Shown: positions 47,101 to 57,429 of the stretch, piece after piece
Numbering within the stretch: position 1 is the first letter of the stretch
Layout of the letters: every line of letters starts with the position of its first letter
NCBI GenBank assembly: GCA_947247005.1
Contig: OX365953.1
Span: 191,001 to 255,000, forward strand
Direction: 5' to 3'
Length of the DNA stretch: 64,000 nucleotides
Source of the DNA: Spisula solida
Taxonomy: Eukaryota; Mollusca; Bivalvia; Venerida; Mactridae
Notes under the pieces: generated by a model
What the model was told of the DNA's origin: nothing
Database searches by the model: none
Seen by the model: only the letters and a program-made list of their open reading frames with translations
Made by a program: the position numbers and the translations under genes

Positions 47101-48391
47101 TCTTCAAACTTTACATGGAGGTTGGTCATCAACAGTAGATGACCCCTATTGATCAGTAGGTCAAAGGTCAAGGTCACAGTGACCTTTACCATTTCTGACT
47201 ATTGGGCTGCCATGGGGCATACGTGTTTAACAAACATCTCTTGTTCAACTTTATTATGCACCCCTCATCAATGATATGTGGATATATTGTTTCTGTCTGA
47301 ATGTCTGCCAGTAAGACTGTCTGAAAGAACATCAAAACTATGTATATTGGTTGGTCATGTCCGGCAGATGGTTAAAGGTCAAGGCTGCAGTGACCTTGAA
47401 GTGCCAAACTTCTGTCTCCATGAAGGGAGCATTTCGTGTTCTTTGAGCATTTGTTCCATGTGTATTATATACATCATTTTGAACGAGTAATACAGACTGC
47501 TGTTGTGACCTAAATTATAATGATACATTAATTATAATCATGTGACATGTGCATCATTTATTTATTTGCCTTAAAAACTTCAATTGTCCATTTGACTACC
47601 AATGAAAACTACTGATATACACTGAAACTCTCAGGTTAAAATGAATGTATTTTTAGCAGATAAGACCCGCTTTATGGTAACACCTCTGTGCATCTATTTA
47701 TCAGAGTTTAAATTCACAAATGGATATGAAAATTTGTTTCACAGGCCCGCGGTCCGAGAAAGTTACTTAAAAATGGCCGCCAATAGAATAACCAAGTTAT
47801 TCAAAATGTGATATTCTGTAGCTCATAAATTTTCTTTTATGTTTTAATGATTTTTAAAAATATTTCAATATCTAAAAGTTTACCAATAACTCAAGTTTCT
47901 AGAGGGAGAACGCTGTTGCTGCGTAAGTGTAGTTTGACCACCATCTTGGAAAATGCAGAAAAAAACATAGAATGTGGGCAGCCTGCCTATAATCAGTTAA
48001 ATAACTGATTTTACCGTTTTACACAAGGAAAGGCTATTGTATACACATAATTAACATAGTTATACAGTGAACTCAACTTCCAATGCTGATTAACAAACTA
48101 AGCGACCAAACGACAGCGTACTCAAACAGGTTCGTAACTTTGTACCCAAACAATTTTGCGACAATTTATTGTTAATTTATGAATCATCAAAAATCATCCT
48201 GTACTGGATGATCATGTTACTAATAATGTAGGACAGCTAATATAATCCGCTAAAAATAGGCTGTGCCTTAGTTCATATTATGTAATGTTCTACTTACAAT
48301 ATTTCTGTGTGTTTCAGATATGCACCGTAATTCTCCGTACGTGATATCGGGAAGTGTAGATCAGACGGTTAGAGTTTGGGAATGCCGTTAA
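35085..48391 (+). CDS. PAFAH1B1: LIS1 / PAF acetylhydrolase Ib regulatory subunit, complete, 11 coding exons, 408 aa
   Basis: Lissencephaly-1: binds the dynein motor domain and NDEL1, keeps dynein active for nuclear and spindle positioning, and is the non-catalytic subunit of PAF-AH Ib; it is cytosolic, at microtubule plus ends and centrosomes. Coding exons: 35085-35116, 37149-37227, 38695-38769, 40403-40609, 41364-41460, 41984-42055, 42892-42994, 44067-44295, 44700-44801, 46905-47061, 48318-48391. All have GT-AG borders and all phases agree; they sum to 1227 nt including the stop. Domains: LisH at about 7-39, coiled coil at about 55-80, and seven WD40 repeats beginning near H105, H147, H189, H231, H273, H335 and H377, each with its terminal W-D/E-type strand. 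It starts [10 protein letters not shown] and ends VRVWECR, as in animal orthologues (human 410 aa). No broken or missing region is visible. 5' non-coding exons are not found; an acceptor-like 'atttatttag' sits 31 bases before the ATG. Confidence 0.97.
36003..36088. repeat. 33-bp direct repeat, 2.5 copies
   Basis: 'atattgatcaacttgcacct' + 'tgaggtcatcttt' occurs twice and then partially, in LIS1 intron 1. Confidence 0.7.
36908..37055. repeat. Minisatellite 'cggaccgg..acaacaaccaga' in LIS1 intron 1
   Basis: Five to six copies of a unit of up to 28 bp built from 'ggaaccggacaacaa' and 'ccagacaac'. It ends about 95 bp before exon 2. Gln/Thr/Arg-rich frames across it are repeat translation. Confidence 0.8.
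37149..37227 (+). CDS. PAFAH1B1: LIS1 coding exon 2 (LisH)
   Basis: Encodes the LisH dimerisation helices ([20 protein letters not shown]) to Met37. Acceptor tatttgtttcag, donor GTAAGT. Confidence 0.95.
37385..38135 (+). repeat. 'tttacatggaggttggtcatcaac' family, copy 2, split by a MITE
   Basis: The left part (37391-37571) begins with the edge word 'gtgcccctatctttgatgaa' and has 'tcaagaacgc..tcctaggatcttcaaac'. The right part (37968-38130) resumes with 'gaccaaatggtttctg', 'acatggaggttggtcagcaac' and 'aggtcaaaggtcaaggt'. The two are separated by a 392-bp element. Confidence 0.65.
37574..37965. mobile_element. 392-bp MITE with TA target duplication
   Basis: Ends are 'ctgttttactaac' and (reverse complement) 'ccgttttactaag', each flanked by TA (37572-37573 and 37966-37967). 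The interior has cgtaa/ttacg palindromes and no open frame. TA duplication and short TIRs point to a Tc1/mariner-type non-autonomous element. It lies in LIS1 intron 2 inside an older dispersed repeat. Confidence 0.7.
38695..38769 (+). CDS. PAFAH1B1: LIS1 coding exon 3
   Basis: 25 codons, [20 protein letters not shown].., the link from LisH into the coiled coil. Phase 0 at both ends. Donor GTATTT is weaker than the others. Confidence 0.95.
38885..39605. repeat. 28-bp minisatellite, about 26 copies, LIS1 intron 3
   Basis: Unit 'ggggccatcagtaggtgtca' + 'tatgtgga'. Variants have gcgtagag, gcatagag, or agcggcc in place of aggggcc. The array is otherwise very regular. Confidence 0.93.
40080..40265 (+). 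repeat. 'tttacatggaggttggtcatcaac' family, copy 3
   Basis: 'agaccaaatagtttcagatc', 'cacatggagattggtcatcaac', 'ggatgacccctatttatc'. In LIS1 intron 3, shortly before exon 4. Confidence 0.6.
40403..40609 (+). CDS. PAFAH1B1: LIS1 coding exon 4
   Basis: Coiled coil ([15 protein letters not shown]), the conserved linker [15 protein letters not shown], and most of WD repeat 1 up to SASEDATIR. Phase 0 at both ends. A tRNA-like SINE head begins 28 bases after the donor. Confidence 0.96.
40637..40710 (+). repeat. tRNA-derived SINE head
   Basis: A-box type 'tagctaagtggttagca' and B-box type 'gggttcaaat' at about 40 bp spacing. The outer ends gtctcc and ggaggc can pair like an acceptor stem. The T and anticodon stems are mismatched. 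It lies in LIS1 intron 4, 28 bp after exon 4. Confidence 0.6.
41206..41363 (+). repeat. 22/23-bp tandem array of 3' splice acceptors before LIS1 exon 5
   Basis: Seven copies of 'tatgttatattgacag' or 'tatgtttatattgacag', with AG ending at 41228, 41251, 41273, 41296, 41318, 41340 and 41363. The first six are followed by GTATGAT or GTTTGAT; the last is followed by the true exon start GTATGGG. The array repeats the intron-exon junction itself. Confidence 0.93.
41364..41460 (+). CDS. PAFAH1B1: LIS1 coding exon 5
   Basis: [16 protein letters not shown].. closes WD1 and opens WD2. Its acceptor (AG at 41362-41363) is the last of seven near-identical acceptor-like sites in a 22/23-bp tandem array. 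Donor GTAAAT. Confidence 0.95.
41555..41605. repeat. ctgt/ggatgtctgt microsatellite
   Basis: A (ctgt)n and 'ggatgtctgtctg' run in LIS1 intron 5, at the head of another copy of the bivalve dispersed repeat that runs to about 41925 ('agtgacctgag'). Confidence 0.65.
41984..42055 (+). CDS. PAFAH1B1: LIS1 coding exon 6
   Basis: Rest of WD2: [19 protein letters not shown] to the start of Gly188. Acceptor tatgtttacag, donor GTAAGT. Confidence 0.95.
42892..42994 (+). CDS. PAFAH1B1: LIS1 coding exon 7
   Basis: WD3: [16 protein letters not shown], then [16 protein letters not shown]. Acceptor atacttgtag, donor GTGAGT. A tRNA-like repeat follows 25 bases into the intron. Confidence 0.95.
43018..43110 (-). 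repeat. tRNA-derived sequence in LIS1 intron 7
   Basis: On the minus strand: 'tagctcggtcggcagagca' (A box, with a perfect GCTC/GAGC D stem), a 'ctgaaag' anticodon-like loop (GAA), and 'gggttcgagca' (B box). The T stem is mismatched. A SINE or tRNA relic, not a functional tRNA-Phe. It lies 24 bp from exon 7 and antisense to LIS1. Confidence 0.6.
43400..43945. repeat. 41-bp minisatellite, about 13 copies, LIS1 intron 7
   Basis: Unit 'agaaataataatctacacta' + 'cagtcctctattattgttcat'. The first copies have ctcc/gtta variants and the later ones are almost identical. It ends 120 bp before exon 8. Confidence 0.93.
44067..44295 (+). CDS. PAFAH1B1: LIS1 coding exon 8
   Basis: The longest exon: WD4 ([20 protein letters not shown]) and the first half of WD5, ending in the variable loop NEAAGID. 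The donor GTAACT is weak; reading through adds 13 codons to a stop. Confidence 0.95.
44700..44801 (+). CDS. PAFAH1B1: LIS1 coding exon 9
   Basis: Second half of WD5: [19 protein letters not shown].., [14 protein letters not shown]. Phase 0 both ends. Donor GTAAGT. Confidence 0.95.
45361..46800. mobile_element. 1.44-kb element with ~470-bp inverted arms, LIS1 intron 9
   Basis: The left arm 45361-45844 and right arm 46333-46800 are inverted copies at roughly 94-95% identity by eye, starting 'gcatgttaattaaatgtata' and ending at 'gtcgaccgccaacg'. One indel of about 12-16 bp lies near the outer edge. The 490-bp spacer has no coding frame and contains two loose copies of 'acctc.aaaa.g.atttaat' (about 45968 and 46158). 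The homology may extend about 12 bp further out (gtataacc). No transposase. A long-TIR foldback or MITE-like element is the likely class. Confidence 0.88.
46905..47061 (+). CDS. PAFAH1B1: LIS1 coding exon 10
   Basis: WD6 ([26 protein letters not shown]) and the start of WD7 (HQHFVTSL). It follows the inverted-repeat element of intron 9 by about 100 bp. Donor GTAAGT; a dispersed repeat begins about 15 bases later. Confidence 0.95.
47078..47240 (+). repeat. 'tttacatggaggttggtcatcaac' family, copy 5, LIS1 intron 10
   Basis: The cleanest copy: 'ctcaagaacgctttgaccta', 'acatggaggttggtcatcaac', 'agatgacccctattgatc', 'aggtcaaggtcacagtgacc', ending near 'aaacatctcttgttc'. It starts about 15 bp after the exon 10 donor. 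Confidence 0.75.
48318..48391 (+). CDS. PAFAH1B1: LIS1 coding exon 11, terminal
   Basis: Final blade: [23 protein letters not shown] and stop TAA (48389-48391). Acceptor tgtgtgtttcag. Confidence 0.95.
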
Positions 48392-50565
48392 CACAACTAT
48401 ACCGGAATGTTATAACTTCTGGGGGGATATGTCCATGTATGGGCCGGGGGAAAATAGACATCTCTGTGAGATTATCCTGTTGTTATTGGATACTGTCCAA
48501 TATGAGACTTGAGCTTCTATAAAGTCTATAAAGCTTTCTTTACACAATGCACTTACACACTCTCCACTGTATACAAGACTATTACATGCTTTACTGAGAG
48601 TACCATAGTTTCAAGCAGACATCTTTAGCAGAATTATTTCCCCTTGTTCATATGTGTGTATTTGCCCTACATTGTTCTATATACAGAGCTACCGTGTCGC
48701 TGCTAGACAAGGGATAAATCAAGTCTTAGCTGGCTCTACGATGTAAGTATTGCCATAAGAAGACATACAGTTTATGGGGGCATATTGTGCTGCATTTTAC
48801 AGACATTCAGTTTTTACGCTTGATTGCTGTTTCATGATTTTGCTGATATATAGTGAAAGCCATACAATACTTGATGACGCTGGGTGTAGTAGTTTTTTGT
48901 CCACTTTTGCTTGCCGTTGTCAAGAACTCCGTGTCTCACCATGAGAATTTTGGCCCAAATGTGGTAAACTTGCAAATTTGAAATATTAATATTATCAGAC
49001 TTATGCAGAAAGATTTTTAAAAAATACCTTACTTGGACCATGTTTTATTTTGTTTGAAAAATTGATGAAATAGTCATAAAAAAAATTGCAAAACTATAGC
49101 AACATCATGAGATCCTTGATAAAGTACCAGATTTTGGCCAAAGTTTGTTAAGTGTATCAGACATTTATTATCTAATCATTCTTCAGCACTATACCCTCTG
49201 TGTGTGTGATAGTTGTGCACTTGGAAGTTTATCATAATTTCATTATACTATCATGGCTACTTTCGTAACCACAACATTCTTTACTTTATCAGATTATGTA
49301 ACTACATGTCGCTGGCTTAGAATGAGAAGGTCCTAAGGACAAAAATGCTATTTTGAGAAAACAAGAAAAAACTGTCTGAAAACTACTCTTACTTATGGAA
49401 AAACAAGCTTTTTTTACCTTCAGTTTGGTCAACATGACCTGTTCCGATTTTCATGAATAAAGGCTCATTATAAGCGCTTTGTGATGCAGATTTTCATGAA
49501 TAAAGGCTCATTATAAGCGCTTTGTGATGCAGATTTAAAGTATTGTATTGGTCTTATAAGTAGGACTTACGACCTTTTCATTCTAAGCCAGTGATGAATA
49601 CATTGTGTTCATTTTCATGTGATTTTGTGGAAACTTATCCAATATATAGTATACTTGGTCAACTATGCAGGTTCAAGTAACTAATATGTGAAAGTTTGTA
49701 GCAGACATATGTAATGCTGATTTCAATGATAACAGTTTATCTGAATAATTGTCTGTTAATAATTTAATTCTTGAGTGATTGAAAAAATGCTTCCTAATAC
49801 ACAGTGTCTATGCATGCTGTTTGGCTGGAATGGTTGGTTATGATTGGACCTAGTTTGACCAAAGTGTTCGTGTTCAAGGCATCATATAATGTTAAATACA
49901 ATAATTATCTCCCTTGTATTAAATTGTTAGCCATTTTAGAAGCCAATATTCTTATATTTATTATAGAAAAAATCAAATATGTAGTTGTTAAAACTGCTAG
50001 ATTTATATAACATAATAAGGCTATTATGGTAGCAGGTATAAAGAAATGAAAGTTGTCTCAAAGGAATCTCCTTCATCAAAGAAATATATTCATTTCTACT
50101 GAAAGGTTATCAGGTTTGCCTTCAAATATGGCCGTCAAATCTGAACAAGGGAGGTTAATATTGTAAGTTAGGGAACTTTGTGTAGAGTTGTACTTAGACT
50201 CATGTATGCGATCTCCCTCTTCTGTGAGCCATACAATGTATTAATATGTGTTTAATTCAAATCTCATGTCATTAAAGTGCTTTTTAACTTATTAATTAAT
50301 TAATTGATTGTATGTAATCTTGGTAAAGTTTTTGTGATACTATGTAATCAGACAGAATGTGTTATTAACAAACCAAAGTAAAGTAACAACGTGGGACAAG
50401 TATATAACACATGCTTGTTTTACTCTCAACCTGAACATTTGGTCACATGATAATGCTATGCATCATTACACTATACAAGTGCCCAGTTCGTTGACTCATT
50501 CTGTGATGGTAGTCAGGTAGGGGTTTATACAAATTGTGATTGGTTCCTGTATGTAAAATAAATGT
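48392..50565 (+). other. LIS1 3' flank, probable 3' UTR, extent unknown
   Basis: No coding frame after the LIS1 stop. AATAAA hexamers occur at 49456 and 49499 (inside a MITE), near 50558, and further on near 52258, 54335 and 56536. I cannot tell which is used. Vertebrate LIS1 transcripts have long 3' UTRs, so several kilobases here may be transcribed. Confidence 0.4.
49311..49592. mobile_element. ~280-bp MITE with ~28-bp inverted ends in the LIS1 3' flank
   Basis: Left end 'gctggcttagaatgagaagg', right end (reverse complement) 'actggcttagaatgaaaagg', continuing tcctaag/tcgtaag. Inside is a 43-bp direct duplication containing 'tcatgaataaaggctcatta'. No open frame. Confidence 0.68.
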
Positions 50566-50568
50566 GTT

Positions 50569-51140
50569 CATAGTATCCGACGTGAGTGCTATATCTCTGT
50601 AAGATTGGACATAGTATCCGATGTGAGTGCTATATCTCTGTAAGATTGGACATAGTATCCGATGTGAGTGCTATATCTCTGTAAGATTGGACATAGTATC
50701 CGATGTGAGTGCTATATCTCTGTAAGATGGACATAGTCTCCGATGTGAGTGCTATATCTCTGTAAGATTGGACATAGTATCCGATGTGAGTGCTATATCT
50801 CTGTAAGATGGACATAGTCTCCGATGTGAGTGCTATATCTCTGTAAGATGGACATAGTATCCGACGTGAGTGCTATATCTCTGTAAGATTGGACATAGTA
50901 TCCGACGTGAGTGCTATATCTCTGTAAGATTGGACATAGTATCCGATGTGAGTGCTATATCTCTGTAAGATTGGACATAGTATCCGATGTGAGTGCTATA
51001 TCTCTGTAAGATGGACATAGTCTCCGATGTGAGTGCTATATCTCTGTAAGATGGACATAGTATCCGATGTGAGTGCTATATCTCTGTAAGATGGACATAG
51101 TATCCGATGTGAGTGCTATATCTCTGTAAGATTGGACATG
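50569..51140. repeat. 40/41-bp minisatellite, about 14 copies
   Basis: Unit 'catagtatccgatgtgagtg' + 'ctatatctctgtaagattgga'. Units alternate between 41 bp (gattgga) and 40 bp (gatgga) in an irregular order. Confidence 0.93.
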
Positions 51141-51794
51141 TTGTAAAAGTTGTTATGGGCATTATGTTACTGATAATGTTTAATCTTGCAGATAAAATCT
51201 GATGGTTTAACATTCATCGTGAGATAAACATTAAGATTAAGTTGGTTACTGAGTTAAAAAAGATTGTGCACCTATTTTCGAAATGAAAGTGTGTTTAAAA
51301 TGTTACAAACGTGGTTAAATATTGTTGAAAGATAAAGAGTGTGTACATTTAGAGCATCACATTGTCCTCTAGAAAGGCTGCTCAGAATTATATTACAGTA
51401 CACTTACAATATCCTCGGCTTTTAACCATTTAAACAACATTTTCATTTCCTAAAAGGGGGCACAATGTTACAAAACTTAGTTAATATACTTATATGTTGC
51501 TGTGTGGAAAATCGTGTGTTGAGGTTGGTAAGACCTCTGACTGGTCTGTATGAAGTATGTACCTTAGTAACAAAATACTATTGATACTGTCCTAGGCTAT
51601 ATACAAGATGCCAACTTGAGTATATGGATTTTGTTATAAGGATATCTGGTGTCATGTTTTTGTATGTAGACAAAATGTGGGTAAGATTTTACACAGTATA
51701 TATCCCAATATACCGCTTCTTAGTTCTGTCAGAGAATTGTTCTGTTTTCATATGGTTCTGACATAACTGAAAACCAAAACACAGATGTGATGTA

Positions 51795-51955
51795 TCCTGG
51801 TTCCATCAGAGTGTGGGATCGGTGTTCAGTTCCGTCAGAGCATGGGATTGGTGTTCAGTTCCGTCAGAGCGTGGGATCGGTGTTCAGTTCCGTCAGAACG
51901 TGGGATCGGTGTTCAGTTCTGTCAGAGCGTGGGATCGGTGTTCAGTTCCGTCAGA
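51795..51955. repeat. 29-bp minisatellite, 5-6 copies
   Basis: Unit 'ccgtcagagcgtgggatcgg' + 'tgttcagtt'. Confidence 0.9.
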
Positions 51956-51959
51956 ACCA

Positions 51960-54070
51960 TACAAAAACAGTGCAATACTCTGAAGGAACTGAGAAGCGGT
52001 GTATCGTGATATATATACCGTGTTTTAATGTATAATGGTGATACCAATATCTATCGGTGTATCTATCGCTCCTATCTTGTATCTTATCATGTATGTATCA
52101 TACGAAAACATTCATTCCTGGTAAACTTTCAAGAAAGTTTTGAAATATTTGTTACACTCATCTTACTGTCTTATATGCTCTGCTAAATTTTTCAAATTTG
52201 AATTGTATTAGAATTGTAAAGCTAAACTTTGGGTGAAAATTACATATATTGCAGTATTAATAAATCTGTTGTCATGGTAACATGGTATGTATAACATGGT
52301 TGCTACATTCCCTGTTTTTCTGATATTTTCATTCTATGGCTTTTGTATCAGCCCACATCATATATCATCAATAACAAACAATCGAATGTAAAACTACCTA
52401 GAAGTTTTATGATGCCAGTTAGTGGGTAGTTTTCATACAAAATTGCCAAACATTAATAATTTATCTTGAAGTTATTCTGTTTACATATTTTATCTGTACC
52501 CTTTGTGATGTAAGGCTTGTCACACAAATATACAGTCCCAAACCAAAAAACATTTTGGGTAGAATACTTTTATATAAACACAGACTCTATACAATGGCTT
52601 GTATTAGATTCAGGTTACATATTGGGGCTCACATGTCAAAATTTGTTCAAAATGTTTGAACCCTTCTTTTTTAGGTAATCTTTAATTTAGGAAAATTGTA
52701 ACATTAGACTGACTTCAATTAACTTGTTAAAAATTAGAAAATGTTCTATTGACTAGTTGCCATCATGAAATTCTCTACCCCCACCCACAACCGTCGCCGC
52801 CTGATATTGTGTGTGTATGTGCTACATTCAGACACCCCCCCACCCCTGTGCTACATTCAGACACCCCACCCCCCTGTGCTGCTCTCAACAACCATCAGAT
52901 CATCAAAATGTGAATTTATGTTTCATATCAATGTTTCATCTACCATTGAATACATCGCCTGTAAGGAACTGTGTATTACCGTAAAAACTCGAGTATTGCG
53001 TGCCGCTGTGTATTAGACATAGGTAGAAAATAAGTGCTGGCAATGCTTGATAGAATACTGTACTACATTGTCTGTATGGAACTGATTAACTAAATGCTTG
53101 TAGAGACTGTTTTAACCTAGTGTTGTTATTAGGTGTGTTAAGACTATTTAGCTAATATGTTGTATGCTTAATAAGTCATAATTCACCAACAATTTAAGAC
53201 AGAAACTCAGGCTTAAACTTAAAATTATTCAATGACCTGTCCACTCAGGATGTACAATAGGTAACATAAATTAAACAGACAAAATTCCAGTGGCTTAGAT
53301 ACAATAGAGAAGAAATTCTAGTCAATTTAAAGTTACCAAAATTTTAAGTCTTCAGTGGGAAAAATTTACAAATTTTAAGTCTAAGCCTGAGTTTTTATAA
53401 AGGACTTAATATTGAGGTGAATTTATAGCTTTACTTATGTATGTGAGTGAATCATGGATGTATATGGTACTGGTCACATTTGTTCCAAGTATTTACTCAA
53501 AGAAAAAGCTTTTTATTCTAGTAGATGTTTGAAGTGGGAAACAGTCTCCACTATGGACTTGTATTGTTGATGCTACTTTATGTCATAATGATTATGATGA
53601 CATTTTGTGGTAATATGTTAGCTTGCTATATAAACTTGTTTTTGTTTTCCCCTCTTGTTAGTACAGTAAAATTACATTGTAATGGTCATCTTGTAATATT
53701 ACATATTTTATAGTATCTGGTTTAGTGCGGTCAGTTTGTATGACTGGATTTGTTATGTATTGTTCTGTTCACACAATATTTAGCGATTGAGCAAACAGGA
53801 TTGAAAGCTGTTGGGTGAAAAGTTGATATGTGGAGTCAAAGCTTTTATTTTGTGATTGAGATATTGATGGTTGTTAATACTTAATAGTGGACATGTTTTA
53901 TGGTACACATGTGTGTATATGATGTTTATTAAGATAAAAGATTAAGATGTGCAGGACCGTTGTTCAAGAATTGCTGAATTGTTATTTTACTGTAAAACCA
54001 TATGCTGCTTGAATCTCATGTTGGGAACCACAACGCTTTCAAATTGTTTGCCTTCTTGTTAAATATCCAT
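51960..54070. other. Non-coding stretch, no gene seen
   Basis: AT-rich with a short 'cacccc..tgtgctacattcagacacccc' duplication at about 52815-52875. The small frames, such as 53525-53713, are hydrophobic translations of T-rich DNA without start context or neighbours. Confidence 0.4.
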
Positions 54071-54078
54071 CTGTTGCT

Positions 54079-54240
54079 GTTGTTAAATCTGTGTCATTGA
54101 GATGCTTAATCTAAATACAGAAAGCTTCTATGTGAGACAGATTTAATAAATCCATTTAACAAATCTGTGTCGTCAAGATGCTTAATCTAGAGAATGTATT
54201 AGATACAGAAAGCTTCTCAATGACACAGATTTGTTAAATA
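54079..54240. repeat. Two tandem hairpins
   Basis: The second hairpin (about 54157-54240) has ~30-bp arms: 'atttaacaaatctgtgtc.tcaaga.gctt' and its reverse complement, loop about 26 nt. The first (about 54082-54148) has the related arms 'gttaaatctgtgtcattgag' / 'tatgtgagacagatttaat'. They are either a duplicated small MITE or a precursor-like RNA fold. Confidence 0.7.
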
Positions 54241-54734
54241 ATATTGTTACCTTTTTGCATCCGTCCAATATGTAAATGATCATTATTATATGATGTTGTA
54301 GTGAGATGATTCAGTCGGTTGGAACGATTTGAATAAATTGTGAATAGTTGGTTTATTACTGTTTGTAGAATATTACGTTCAATTTGATGTGAATTACCCA
54401 TAATGTGCAATATATAAACTTGTATTTATTTATCATTGTCTGTATTATTTGAATATAATAATTATGAAGTATTGCCAAGCCAAATATTTTATAAACAGGG
54501 TCAGGGATGAGTGCCCTGTGTGTCGACTGAATACTTTGTACTGTCTGATGGTATTTGATCTAACTCGACTTATATAAGTAGTGTCTACAATGTCTTTCAA
54601 CAAAAATTGACTTAAATCTTTGTGCTATCTTTAAGAAACATTTTCACTAAAAACGTAGTCATGTTATAAATGTCTATAACATACTGTTGGCAGCTGTTAC
54701 CATAACAACCACACTGTGATAATAATACTGATAA

Positions 54735-54895
54735 AACCGGTTCTATGTCTGGTTAGTAAACTAGTTAACACTAGTTCTATGTCTGGTCAGTAAACTAGTT
54801 AACACTAGTTCTATGTCTGGTCAGTAAACTAGTTAACACTAGTTCTATGTCTGGTCAGTAAACTAGTTAACACTAGTTCTATGTTTGGTCAGTTG
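54735..54895. repeat. 34-bp minisatellite, about 4.5 copies
   Basis: Unit 'aacactagttctatgtctgg' + 'tcagtaaactagtt'. Confidence 0.9.
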
Positions 54896-55259
54896 ATGCC
54901 TCGATAAAATCAAGCTGCTTCATTCTGATTTCACAGAAAGAAACTTTAAACCAATTACATGTATAGCGCAATTATTTTTCAAACTTAATGTCGCTGTTTT
55001 GTAACTAGAGGTAAATGTTTCATGCACAATGCGGGTCAATTTGCTCAAAGTGTTCGTGTATTGGGAGAACGTTATAAAGTTATCATGTCAATGATTGATC
55101 GGGTTGGTACGGACAGGTTGCAGATTGTGTACAATAAAAGCACAGAGTGTGTGACCTTAACATTATGTACTTATTGTGTCACTATTCATAATGTATTATA
55201 TGTTTTAAGTAGTGTGTATCCATTACTGTGCTGTTCAGCTTTTTGAAACAAGACAAAGT

Positions 55260-56580
55260 GTTACAGTATTTTAAAGCTTTGTTTAAACAATGTAGTAAAA
55301 GTTTGACCAACAAGAATACTTTTTTTTCTCTATTTTTCTGTGACTATGTTAAAACCAATGTTTGATTACACACAGACTTGTATCAAGACCTTTCATACCA
55401 GGGTTCCCAGGTTGGACGTACTTGTATTGTTGCTGGGTTTGAGCTACTTGTAATATTTAACCAAATGAATTCCAAGTCTGATTATTTTTGCAAGGATCAT
55501 GTCTATGGTCATATATGTATTTTATTTGAGGTTGTTTCGTGCCAAACATTTATTTCTGTTATATGAGACTATAGAGGGTGGAGAAATAGAGAACACATAA
55601 TTGGTCAGATGGAACTGAACAGAAGAAAGTTACAAAAAACATCAATGTTTTCTACTTATTGTAAGAAAATATGTAAAAACATTGAATACAATTAGCTGCT
55701 AGTCGAAAAAAAATATGTTAGACTTTGTCTTGTTCAAAGCCATTTCTATAAGTTGAGATCGTTGTTGTGCGTGAGATGTATGATTCGTCCGAGATCACGT
55801 AGAAATCTCACAGCAAAGAAATGTGGTCTGACTATTGTTATACATGTCATGCACAACGTGTATTAATGATCACACCTGTCCGGCATATTGATTGGTCCAT
55901 AAAATGATTCTGAAAATTAAAAAACAATTTTTTTTTCAAATTTATTTTTGGACAAATCAGCATGCCTAACATGTGTTAATAATGATAACATATACTTGTT
56001 GATTATTGTTTGTATACTATATATATTTGTTTTCTATATTACATACTGTAATTTATTATTTTGCGTCTTATAATGTGAACCTAAAGGCTACAACTCTATA
56101 CAGTATCTGATATACCTGTGATTATATCGACAGCTTATGTGAGTCGAGAGAAGTTAGCATTCTATGAGCAATGGTTAACATACCTACCGTACGTGTAAAG
56201 TTGGTGTTTTATAGTAAATTGTGGCATTCATATGTATTTATTACGCGAGATTGAAACTGTATTTCCTTCTAGACAACATTTATGTTGGGAAGAAAATCTT
56301 AAAGCGGTTTGAAATGTAATTGGAAAAACCTTTCATTCTGTTCGTCCTATTTTGAATTGTTCACTTGATTTCGTTGTCGATGTTCAATTCTGTTTCGTCA
56401 TGAAATAGGTCAGAAAGAGAGGGATTTTCTCTTTGACTTGAGAAGGTATAATGTCTATATAAGTGACAGTGATATTGTGATAGAAGTATTGAACCTGTAT
56501 GACACTGCTTCTTTATAATTACATGTATATTTGGTCAATAAATGGCTATAAACAAATTGTTGGCTTTTCCTTGCTTTATT
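55260..56580. other. Non-coding stretch, no gene seen
   Basis: AT-rich. The AATAAA at about 56536 in 'ggtcaataaatggc' is a possible distal poly(A) site for a plus-strand transcript. Confidence 0.35.
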
Positions 56581-56589
56581 TGTTACCAT

Positions 56590-57330
56590 TCAATACTTGT
56601 ATGATCTGGATATACATTACAGGAGTATACTACCATTGTGGTTATATAGATGCATGATCTGGATATACATTACAGGAGTATACTACCATTGTGATTATAT
56701 AGATGCATGATCTGGATATACATTACAGGAGTATATTACCATTGTGATTATATAGATGCATGATCTGGATATACATTACAGGAGTATATTACCATTGTGA
56801 TTATATAGATGCATGATCTGGATATACATTACAGGAGTATACTACCATTGTGATTATATAGATGCATGATCTGGATATAAATTACAGGAGTATATTACCA
56901 TTGTGATTATATAGATGCATGATCTGGATATACATTACAGGAGTATACTACCATTGTGGTTATATAGATGCATGATCTGGATATACATTACAGGAGTATA
57001 CTACCATTGTGATTATATAGATGCATGATCTGGATATACATTACAGGAGTATATTACCATTGTGATTATATAGATGCATGATCTGGATATACATTACAGG
57101 AGTATATTACCATTGTGGTTATATAGATGCATGATCTGGATATACATTACAGGAGTATACTACCATTGTGATTATATAGATGCATGATCTGGATATACAT
57201 TACAGGAGTATATTACCATTGTGATTATATAGATGCATGATCTGGATATACATTACAGGAGTATACTACCATTGTGATTATATAGATGCATGATCTGGAT
57301 ATAAATTACAGGAGTATACTATCATCGAGG
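56590..57330. repeat. 53-bp minisatellite, 14 copies
   Basis: Unit 'atgatctggatatacattac' + 'aggagtatactaccattgtg' + 'gttatatagatgc'. Only a few variable sites (ac/at at the middle, g/a in gtggtt), so the array is young or homogenised. Confidence 0.94.
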
Positions 57331-57429
57331 TTGGTGGAGAGTAAAGATGAGCTATTATGATCACCTAGTCTGTACATCGTCCACTCACAATTTCTTGTGA
57401 ACACTCTAGAGGTCACATATTTAACATAA

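Noticed and set aside
55022..55246. 74-codon frame starting MHNAGQFAQSVRVLGERY
   Set aside because: The start looks protein-like, but the rest is Cys/Val/Leu/Tyr-rich low-information translation, with no splice signals, neighbours or recognised domain.
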